Virus record (IMG/VR): IMGVR_UViG_3300023049_000035
Span: 1 to 31,278 of that record
Source: a virus
Strand: one strand, 5' to 3'
DNA length: 31,278 bases
This document shows, piece after piece, positions 7,419-14,136 of this stretch. Each line of letters begins with the position of its first letter. Positions within the stretch are counted from its first letter, which is position 1. The notes beneath the pieces are model-generated. The model worked only from the letters and a program-made list of their open reading frames with translations, searched no databases and was not told the origin of the DNA. A program made the translations under genes and the position numbers.

Positions 7419-9257
7419 ATGTCCGGAGCTGAGACGATAGACATCGACATCATCTTCCCCGAAGGAGATGACCTAGCAAGACAAGTAACTAGCCTCTGGG
7501 AGCAGTGGAAGCATGGTCGGGCTGATTGGAGAGATCGGGTAGAAGAGGTCCGTAAGTATCTTTACGCCACCTCCACTCGTGAGACTGCTAATATTCAGAA
7601 CGATCACGAGCACACCACTCATACCCCTAAGCTGACTCAGATCAGGGATAACCTTGAAGCCAACTATATGGCAGCAATGTTCCCCTCTGATGACTGGCTT
7701 CGGTTTGATGGACAAGACGCTAAGGCGGAAATCTTTGAGAAGAAGCGCATTATCCTTGGTTACATCAACACCAAGAATAAGTTGAACAACTTCTACAATA
7801 TCGTTAACGAGCTTGTCCGTGACTGGATTGACACGGGTAACTGTTTTGGCGGAGTTACCTACGTAAGGGAATTCCATACCGACCCAGAGACTGGTGAGGT
7901 AGTAGCTGGGTACATCGGGCCGGAAGTCTTCCGTATTAGCCCAGATGATATTGTGTTCAACGCCTTCGCTTCAGACTTCGAAAGCACTCCTAAGATCGTC
8001 CGTAGCCTTAAGACAATGGGCGAACTTCATAGGGACGCTGAAGAGAATCCAGAGCTAGGGTACTCTATGGATATTATTGACAAGGTCAAGAAATCCCGTG
8101 AGATGCTCCTAGAGTTCTCTGACACCACCGTTGATAAGCACCTGCAGTTTACCTTTGACGGGTTTGGGTCTCCCAGCCAGTATTACCGTTCCGGGTTTGT
8201 AGAAATCCTCGAACTCTATGGGGACATCTACGACACATACCACAACGAGTGGATGAAGAATCGTGTGGTCACTGTGGTAGACCGGACTTGGGTCGTTCGT
8301 AATGAACCCCTTAATACCTGGTCTGGTAAGCCCAACATTTTCCACTGCCCCTGGAGAAGTCGTCCTGACAACCTCTGGGGCATGGGGCCTCTCGACAATC
8401 TGGTTGGTATGCAGTACTATATCAACCACCTCGAGAACGCAAGAGCAGACGCATTCGACCAAATGATCGACCCTGACCGTAGAATCTACGGGGATGTCGA
8501 GGTAGAAATACGTGGTGCTGCAGTTGACTACTACATCGCCGAGGGAGGTGACGTAGCGTACCTGGCCCCAGATACCACCGTGCTGAATGCAGACTTCGCT
8601 ATCCAGCGGAAAGAAGCACAGATGGAAGAGTATGCTGGTGCACCCCGCGAAGCTATGGGCATCAGGACTCCTGGTGAGAAGACAGCGTTTGAAGTAGCTG
8701 AGCTACAGAACGCAGCATCCCGTATCTTCCAAAGCAAAGTAACTGTCTTCGAGACGGTGTTCCTTGAGCGCATTGTTAATGCTGAGATTGAGGTAGCGAG
8801 ACAAAACCTTGACACGGCGGATATCGTCAAAGTAGTAGACGATGACTATGCCGTATCTGAGTTCTTGGAAATTACTGTGGATGATCTCCGTAGTAACGGC
8901 AAGCTCATCCCTGTTGGCGGACGACACTTCGCTCGACAAGCACAGCTTGCACAAAACCTAATTCAGTTTACATCTGCTATGCAACAAGACCCACTCCTTG
9001 CTCAACACTTCCCCTCCGAGCGGCTTGCTAAAGCCTGGGAAGACCTGCTTGGATTCAAGCGGCTTGAACTCTTCGAAAGATTCGGACGAGTGGAAGAAGA
9101 GCTTGAGATGGCAAGAATGCAAAGCGCAGCTCAAGATCAACTCCAAGTTGAACAGTCTATCTTCCCTGAAGATGAACTCCCTGAAGGAGCCCCTGAGGGC
9201 CCTGCAGCAGAAGAAGACTTCCCCGCTGAAGTTCCTGTTGAAGAGGAGGCTCTCTAA
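7419..9257 (+). CDS. Portal (head-tail connector) protein
   Basis: A 612-residue protein resembling the T7 gp8 type of portal in length and in the phrase GIRTPGEKTAFEVAEL (about residues 410-425) followed by a long helix, characteristic of podovirus head-tail connectors. Portals form a dodecameric ring at one capsid vertex through which DNA is packaged and ejected. The C-terminus (about 575-612) is very acidic, rich in Glu and Pro. The gene lies between the large terminase and scaffold/capsid genes, as expected. GCAGGAAC upstream of the ATG supplies a ribosome-binding site, and the stop overlaps the next start as TAATG. Confidence 0.9.
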   Translation: MSGAETIDIDIIFPEGDDLARQVTSLWEQWKHGRADWRDRVEEVRKYLYATSTRETANIQNDHEHTTHTPKLTQIRDNLEANYMAAMFPSDDWLRFDGQDAKAEIFEKKRIILGYINTKNKLNNFYNIVNELVRDWIDTGNCFGGVTYVREFHTDPETGEVVAGYIGPEVFRISPDDIVFNAFASDFESTPKIVRSLKTMGELHRDAEENPELGYSMDIIDKVKKSREMLLEFSDTTVDKHLQFTFDGFGSPSQYYRSGFVEILELYGDIYDTYHNEWMKNRVVTVVDRTWVVRNEPLNTWSGKPNIFHCPWRSRPDNLWGMGPLDNLVGMQYYINHLENARADAFDQMIDPDRRIYGDVEVEIRGAAVDYYIAEGGDVAYLAPDTTVLNADFAIQRKEAQMEEYAGAPREAMGIRTPGEKTAFEVAELQNAASRIFQSKVTVFETVFLERIVNAEIEVARQNLDTADIVKVVDDDYAVSEFLEITVDDLRSNGKLIPVGGRHFARQAQLAQNLIQFTSAMQQDPLLAQHFPSERLAKAWEDLLGFKRLELFERFGRVEEELEMARMQSAAQDQLQVEQSIFPEDELPEGAPEGPAAEEDFPAEVPVEEEAL

Positions 9258-9496
9258 TGAGGATGAACGCAAGGCTGATCAAAGGTCTTGATAAAGAAGA
9301 CATAGATAAGTTCGAAAAGAGCTACAACGTTTCAAAAAAAATTCTGCTGAAGATAAGGGCAGAGATTGTCAAACAGATTGAAGCTTCGTATATCGAAGAA
9401 GAACATCTGGAAGAAGTCTCCGCTACTACTTTGGCAAGGACTCTCGGATACCGACGGGGGTTGCGAGAAGTCCTGACATACTTACCCGAGGAGTAA
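9257..9496 (+). CDS. Small protein between portal and scaffold, unknown
   Basis: A 79-residue mostly helical, charged protein. Its start overlaps the portal stop (TAATG) and it is two bases from the scaffold gene. Small genes at this position are common in T7-like phages of aquatic origin, but I recognise no domain. No membrane segment or cysteine motif is visible. It is presumably co-expressed with the head genes. A second in-frame ATG lies two codons downstream. Confidence 0.65.
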   Translation: MRMNARLIKGLDKEDIDKFEKSYNVSKKILLKIRAEIVKQIEASYIEEEHLEEVSATTLARTLGYRRGLREVLTYLPEE

Positions 9497-9498
9497 CA

Positions 9499-10272
9499 AT
9501 GACCGATCTGACCTTTAAATCCGGCGACCCCGGAACTGCACCTGATAAAGACGGTGCCGATGGCAACCAGGATGCCGACACCACTACTACGTTTTCCACT
9601 GGCGACTCCAAGAATAACGATAGAGTAGGTGGATTAACTCGCGAAGAAATCGAGCAACTTCTCAAGCGTGATCAAAATGCTCAACGATTCATCGACCAGC
9701 TCAAATCTGAAAGGAAGACTGATCGTGAACGAATCCAAGAGATGGAACAACGCTTGTCGGAATCTACTCAGTTCGACGATGTAATCGAAAGGATGCACGA
9801 CACCAGAACCACAGACGAGAAGTCGACAACTTCTGTTGACGTGGATGAACTGGTAACAGCCACTGAGCGCAGGATTATGGAATCCCTTACGTCACGTGAG
9901 CGCGAGCAAAAAGAACGAGAGAACTTTAACAAGGCAGTTGAAGACCTCCGCTCTAGCTACGGTGAAAGCTTTGGTCAACGAATTGAAGAGAGAGCTACAC
10001 AGCTTAATCTTCCCATCGAAGAGATGGATCGTTTGGCTAAGACCTCCCCCGAAGCATTGGTCGAACTCGTACGTGGCTCCCAAAATAAGGGACCAATGCC
10101 TACGCACAGTACAACTAAAACTAACGTTGCTTCCCAGCAGCCCCAAGATTCACTCTCGTACTTTGAGAAAGTGCGTGTTGAAAACCCGAAGGAGTTTTAC
10201 TCCCCCGAGTTCCAAGCACGCTACAACCAAGTGATTCTTGATAAAGCTAGGAAGGAAGGACGAATTAACTAA
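9499..10272 (+). CDS. Capsid assembly scaffolding protein
   Basis: A 257-residue, highly charged, helix- and coil-rich protein immediately before the major capsid gene, the place and composition of the T7 gp9-type scaffold. The N-terminal 45 residues are Asp/Thr/Gly-rich and look disordered. Residues 50-150 are dense in Glu, Arg and Gln and likely coiled coil. The C-terminal part (about 210-257) is a basic helix region that in scaffolds contacts the capsid protein. Scaffolds direct procapsid assembly and leave before or during packaging. GAGGAGTAACA before the ATG is a good ribosome-binding site. Confidence 0.85.
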   Translation: MTDLTFKSGDPGTAPDKDGADGNQDADTTTTFSTGDSKNNDRVGGLTREEIEQLLKRDQNAQRFIDQLKSERKTDRERIQEMEQRLSESTQFDDVIERMHDTRTTDEKSTTSVDVDELVTATERRIMESLTSREREQKERENFNKAVEDLRSSYGESFGQRIEERATQLNLPIEEMDRLAKTSPEALVELVRGSQNKGPMPTHSTTKTNVASQQPQDSLSYFEKVRVENPKEFYSPEFQARYNQVILDKARKEGRIN

Positions 10273-10288
10273 ATAAGGATATTACCCA

Positions 10289-11266
10289 ATGGCAATTAAC
10301 TCCACTTGGGGTAATGACCATTTCCACCGGAACGAGATTTTCAATGCTCGTCTGAAGGAAGCGTTTCGCCACGAAACGTTCGCGCAACAGTGGGTCAACT
10401 GGATTGGTGACTTCACTGACGGCTCGAACTACAAGATCAACTCGATCGGGGAACTGACGATTGATCAAATGGCGGAAGCTACCGCACTTCCGGACCGTCG
10501 TCCTGACTCTGGCCAGTTTGTCTTCAACATCAACGAATTCGTTGGTTTGAAGGTTCCGTTTACGGACGTCTTCTTTGAAGATGATTTCATGGCTAATCAG
10601 GTTATGGCAATTATGCCAGATCGGTTCAAGCGCGCTTTCGACGAATACATGGAAACTCGCGTACTCCGCCTCCACCGCGAACAGACCGCCAATGATGCTA
10701 ACATGATCAACGGCGCTGCTCACCGGTTTGTGGCTAACGGTACGAGTGGAACCATTACTCTGCAAGACATCGCATACGTTCGGTATGCACTCCAAAAAGC
10801 TGCTGTCCCCATGGCAGGTCTGATCGGTATCGTCGATCCTAGCTTCGAGTTTGCACTCAATGTTAGCTCGCAAGTTACGACTTCCGACAACCCGCAATGG
10901 CAGGGCATCATCGAGTCTGGTATGGGCACCGGCCTCCGCTTCGTTCGTAACATCTACGGCATTGACTTCTACGTAAGTGAATACCTGGATACGATCGACA
11001 CGGCAGAAGCTGCTCTGACGGATTACGAAGGTAACACCACGGCAGGCGCTGTTGGCATGAAGGCTAACGTCTTCTTCTCGACTGCCTCCATGATGGACCT
11101 TCCGTATATTGGCGCATGGCGTCGTCAACCCAGCATCAAGAGCTGGCGTGACGAGTCCAAAGAGATCGAATATCATCAGATGTCCGCTCGCTTTGGTCTT
11201 TCCATGTACCGTCCGGAAAACCACGTCACGGTTCTGTCGAGCACTACGCTCGCAGCAGCTAGCTAA
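10289..11266 (+). CDS. Major capsid protein
   Basis: A 325-residue protein after the scaffold, about the size of T7 gp10A (345 residues), and likely of the HK97 fold. It begins with ANSTWGNDH-like text (MAINSTWGND) and contains a conserved-looking FNINEFVGLKVPFTDVFFEDDF block (about residues 72-95). It has an AAGGATAT ribosome-binding site and a 16-base gap from the scaffold gene. Codon choice differs slightly from its neighbours, with more C-ending codons, as expected for a very highly expressed gene. The antisense frame covering it is a shadow of this codon bias. Identity rests on position, size and family resemblance. Confidence 0.88.
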   Translation: MAINSTWGNDHFHRNEIFNARLKEAFRHETFAQQWVNWIGDFTDGSNYKINSIGELTIDQMAEATALPDRRPDSGQFVFNINEFVGLKVPFTDVFFEDDFMANQVMAIMPDRFKRAFDEYMETRVLRLHREQTANDANMINGAAHRFVANGTSGTITLQDIAYVRYALQKAAVPMAGLIGIVDPSFEFALNVSSQVTTSDNPQWQGIIESGMGTGLRFVRNIYGIDFYVSEYLDTIDTAEAALTDYEGNTTAGAVGMKANVFFSTASMMDLPYIGAWRRQPSIKSWRDESKEIEYHQMSARFGLSMYRPENHVTVLSSTTLAAAS

Positions 11267-11283
11267 TAGGTGAGGAATAAATA

Positions 11284-11820
11284 ATGGCACGTCAAGCAAC
11301 TTGGGTTAATGAGGACGGCCTCGAGGTCGGCTTCGGCACCCGCGACTCCAAAAACCCGCACCTGGCTACTGTTCAGACCGAAGGCAATGTTGAAATTGCT
11401 TCCGTGGTCTTGGACTACGATGACCTCCCCGCTGCTGCAGGCACTGCACCAAGCGCCAAGGACTTCGGTGTTCCGGGAGACTCGGTTATCACTCGCGCTT
11501 ACCTGCGTGTGACGACTGCGTTTACTTCCGGTGGCACCACGACCTTGACGGTTGGCTTTGTCAACTCGGCTGGTACGGCAATCGACCAAGATGGTCTGGA
11601 TGCTGCTATTGCAAAAGCGGCCCTCTCTGCTGACGCAGTGATTGAAATGGACGGCGCCCTTATCGGTGATAACATCGGTTCGGCTGACGGTTACATTTCC
11701 ACTTCGACTGGCAGCGGTCCGTGGACTGCGGGTCAGGCAGTACTGACGATTGAGTATGTGCGTCCCATGCCGGGAAGCACGCCTCAAGACCCGATTGACG
11801 GGATTGTTGGTAGCCTGTAA
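11284..11820 (+). CDS. Probable capsid decoration or head protein
   Basis: A 178-residue beta-rich protein with a strong ribosome-binding site (GGTGAGGAATAAATA before the ATG), directly after the capsid gene and directly before a terminator, so it should be expressed at capsid level. The centre contains ITRAYLRVTTAFTSGGTTTLTVG and the end has VLTIEYVRP, suggesting a beta-sandwich. The position fits a head decoration or fibre protein. No named family was recognised. The next gene, on the other side of the terminator, shows a similar pattern and may be a distant paralogue. Confidence 0.7.
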   Translation: MARQATWVNEDGLEVGFGTRDSKNPHLATVQTEGNVEIASVVLDYDDLPAAAGTAPSAKDFGVPGDSVITRAYLRVTTAFTSGGTTTLTVGFVNSAGTAIDQDGLDAAIAKAALSADAVIEMDGALIGDNIGSADGYISTSTGSGPWTAGQAVLTIEYVRPMPGSTPQDPIDGIVGSL

Positions 11821-11829
11821 GGCGTAATA

Positions 11830-11860
11830 ACTGGGGGCTCTTAACGGGGCCCCTAGTTTT
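11830..11860 (+). terminator. Rho-independent terminator after capsid genes
   Basis: An 11-bp stem (ACTGGGGGCTC with GGGCCCCTAGT, including two G-U wobbles) with a six-base loop is followed by TTTT at 11857-11860. It lies 9 bases after the stop codon of the 178-residue protein. It probably attenuates transcription, keeping capsid and decoration transcripts more abundant than the tail genes. The T-tract is short, so termination may be partial. Confidence 0.8.
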
Positions 11861-11875
11861 ACCTAGAGAATTTAA

Positions 11876-12367
11876 ATGACTATCCTACATACAGCTTTAA
11901 CAAGTGCACAGGTTCATGAACCAAAGCACATTACTGGCGCAACCACAGCTGACGCTGGCAAGGTTATCACACCTTCAGAGTCGGCCTCTGGAGCTTCGGT
12001 CCTCAGAAAACTGACTGAAGCAGATATTGACAATCGTATTACAGAGCTATCCGCTCGTATTGATGATATCTCTACGGCTGGTAATGTGTATGTGGTGTCC
12101 CCCTTTACAGGGACGATCACACGTATGCAACTAGTTCTGTTTGATGCAATTGCTACTGCTGATGCGACAGTCACGATTAGGGTGGGGGTAACTGATGTTA
12201 CCTCTATTCTTGTAGAGTATGATGGCTCGGCTGCAGGGGATACATACACAGTCTCCCCAACAGTAGACAACGAGGTCACTGACAGCCAAGCCATTCGCAT
12301 TAGAACCGATGGGGCATCTGACAATTCAGTAAGTGCTATGGTTCTACTGACAATCGTAAGGGATTGA
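11876..12367 (+). CDS. Beta-rich structural protein, unknown
   Basis: A 163-residue protein between the capsid terminator and the tail adaptor gene. The central and C-terminal parts are beta-rich, with TGTITRMQLVLFDAIATADATVTIRVGV-like text split over residues 78-105 and an end in VLLTIVRD. The ITR...T-T-V-G pattern and the ending parallel the 178-residue protein upstream, suggesting a related fold. A virion role (head or head-tail decoration) is inferred from position. AGAG about 9 bases before the ATG is a weak ribosome-binding site. The stop TGA and the next ATG are separated by a single base. Confidence 0.65.
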   Translation: MTILHTALTSAQVHEPKHITGATTADAGKVITPSESASGASVLRKLTEADIDNRITELSARIDDISTAGNVYVVSPFTGTITRMQLVLFDAIATADATVTIRVGVTDVTSILVEYDGSAAGDTYTVSPTVDNEVTDSQAIRIRTDGASDNSVSAMVLLTIVRD

Positions 12368-12368
12368 C

Positions 12369-13190
12369 ATGGCAAGAAACAGGATGACGTTGCTTAAGAT
12401 TGTCCAACTCACGTTGGATGCTCTCGGCAGTACTCCGGTAAACTCTATTTCGGACTCCGTTGAAGCAACACAAATCGCTGAAGAGGCGAGGGTAACCTAC
12501 TACGATCTTATGGATCGTGATGAGTGGCCCCACCTTATCGGTACCATCCAATTAGAATCAGTTAGCGACAGTAATCGTCCTAACTACCTGAAGATACCAC
12601 AGGATGTGACTCGAATCCATGACGTACGGTACGAGGCTACCCAACTGGGTGACCCCTCTACTACCGACAGACAGATCGAGTACCTCACTCCTAAAGGTTT
12701 CCTGAACCTAGTTCAAAAATCACGTGGCTCTAACCAAGATAATGTAATCCAGGTTACGGACTTTGGTGGCTTCGACTACTATGTAATCGACGATACCCCT
12801 CCGATGTACTGGACTTCTTTTGATGATGAGCACGTAGTCTTCGACTCGTATGACTCTGCACAAGAAGTCACTATGAGCGGAAGTAAGTCTACTATCAGGG
12901 CAAAGATTCTTTCTGATTGGACTACTGCAGACGGTTTCATTCCTGACATGCCCGATAACATGTTTGGGACCTTTCTCGCTGAGGTAAGAGCTTCAGCACA
13001 CATGTTCCTAAAGCAAACCCCGTCTCCAAAAGACGAGCAACGGGCACGCCGTGGGATCGCAAAACTTAGACGACAAGCAGCAAAAGTGAGTGAATATGAT
13101 GGACGAGCGCGCTATGGAAGAAAACGTTACAGAACCTATGGAAGCCAAGACGGCGTCCGAGGAAGCATCAACGCAGCACTCTGGCCGTAA
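12369..13190 (+). CDS. Tail tubular protein A (gp11-like adaptor)
   Basis: A 273-residue protein that joins the portal to the nozzle of a short tail. The N-terminus (LLKIVQLTLDALGSTPVNSISDSVEATQIAEEARVTYYDLM-type text over residues 8-50) is the hallmark helix-turn of T7 gp11-like proteins, and DEWPHLIGTIQLE (about 53-65) continues the family pattern. T7 gp11 is 196 residues; this one is longer, with an Arg/Lys-rich C-terminus (about 217-273). It precedes the gp12-like nozzle gene, as in T7. Its last ~95 bases overlap the next gene in another frame. Confidence 0.88.
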   Translation: MARNRMTLLKIVQLTLDALGSTPVNSISDSVEATQIAEEARVTYYDLMDRDEWPHLIGTIQLESVSDSNRPNYLKIPQDVTRIHDVRYEATQLGDPSTTDRQIEYLTPKGFLNLVQKSRGSNQDNVIQVTDFGGFDYYVIDDTPPMYWTSFDDEHVVFDSYDSAQEVTMSGSKSTIRAKILSDWTTADGFIPDMPDNMFGTFLAEVRASAHMFLKQTPSPKDEQRARRGIAKLRRQAAKVSEYDGRARYGRKRYRTYGSQDGVRGSINAALWP

Positions 13191-13485
13191 GGAAGAGTTG
13201 GAAGCAGCACTTGATGCAGCTTCTAAGTACGAAGACATCGCTTCCGTGAAGGAAGATGTAGCAGAGGACGTAGAAGTCCAGGAAGAAGATAGCGATGAGC
13301 CTCAGGGCACCGTCGTAGGCGTCTCCAGTAATGGTAAGAAGATGATCGCCAAGCCAGATAGTGTCTATGCAGGCTACGTCCTGTGCTGGGCAGATGGCGG
13401 CGTCATGCCTAAGGAACTGGACGGTCGCTGGACTAACGTAGAAAAAGCACGTACTGCCGCAACTACCTACCTCAACAGTAAGTAA
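13096..13485 (+). CDS. Small acidic protein overlapping the tail adaptor gene
   Basis: A protein of about 129 residues; the frame opens at a GTG (13090) and has ATGs at 13096, 13099 and 13114, so the exact start is uncertain. The N-terminal 70 residues are very rich in Glu, Ala and Asp. The C-terminal ~55 residues form a compact domain (VVGVSSNGKKMIAKPDSVYAGY... through WTNVEKARTAATTYLN). It overlaps the adaptor gene by about 95 bases and is followed five bases later by the nozzle gene. No function recognised. The context suggests a tail assembly factor or small virion protein. Confidence 0.65.
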   Translation: MMDERAMEENVTEPMEAKTASEEASTQHSGRKEELEAALDAASKYEDIASVKEDVAEDVEVQEEDSDEPQGTVVGVSSNGKKMIAKPDSVYAGYVLCWADGGVMPKELDGRWTNVEKARTAATTYLNSK

Positions 13486-13490
13486 TAACT

Positions 13491-14135
13491 ATGGCCGTCC
13501 AAGGGTCCATTACAAAGAACTATCTAACCTTCGTAGCCGGGTTGATCACAGAAGCCAGTCCTCTTACGTTCCCAGAGAACGCAGCTAAGGACCTGGACAA
13601 TGTGGACCTCCGTCGCGACGGTAGTATTTACCGACGTCTGGGGTTGACTCAGGATTTTGCTGAGTTTTCCACGCTGTCTTTTGATAGAGCAGATATAGAG
13701 AATTGGTACATCTCTACTTTTGTATGGAAATCTGTTGATGGCGATGGAAGCAGAAGCTTTGCTGTTATCCAAGTAGGCCCCAACCTGATCTTCCACAACT
13801 TTGTGGACGATGAAAATATTTCTTCTGCCGTAGGTTATATCGACTTTACACTGGCAGGTATTCGTGATGACTTCGCGTCCTACCCAGTTAAGATGACTCA
13901 GGGTAGAGGGAAGCTTTACGTGGCCAATAAACTAATGAACCCCTTTGCGGTAGAGTTTAATTCTGATGGCCTCTCGTTTACTGGTATACCCCTAACCATG
14001 CAAATTAGGGATATAGACGGGCTAAACGAACGAGAAGATACTACCCCTATTCTTACTGGCAATTCAGCCACCCCACCGGTACCTACTGCGGTACCGAGGG
14101 TAGAGTTCGACCTGCCATTTACTAGTTTGGTTTAA
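13491..14135 (+). CDS. Tail tubular protein B (gp12-like nozzle), N-terminal part
   Basis: A 214-residue protein that looks like only the first quarter of a gp12-type nozzle. The start (NYLTFVAGLITEASPLTFPENAAKDLDNVDLRRDG over residues 8-43) is the classic N-terminus of podovirus tail tube B proteins, and MTQGRGKLYVAN and MQIRDIDGL continue the pattern. The frame then stops at TAA (14133-14135), and the next gene, starting one base later in the +1 frame, continues with NRPSQLTAMHNYNLRNQGW, which in relatives lies in the same polypeptide. The nozzle therefore appears to be encoded in pieces. Possible explanations are a genuine split, frameshifting or a sequence error. Confidence 0.8.
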   Translation: MAVQGSITKNYLTFVAGLITEASPLTFPENAAKDLDNVDLRRDGSIYRRLGLTQDFAEFSTLSFDRADIENWYISTFVWKSVDGDGSRSFAVIQVGPNLIFHNFVDDENISSAVGYIDFTLAGIRDDFASYPVKMTQGRGKLYVANKLMNPFAVEFNSDGLSFTGIPLTMQIRDIDGLNEREDTTPILTGNSATPPVPTAVPRVEFDLPFTSLV

Positions 14136-14136
14136 C

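Noticed and set aside
10265-11299. A 344-codon antisense frame across the major capsid gene
   Set aside because: It is explained by the strong codon bias of the capsid gene on the plus strand; the translation resembles no protein and the strand opposes the whole operon.
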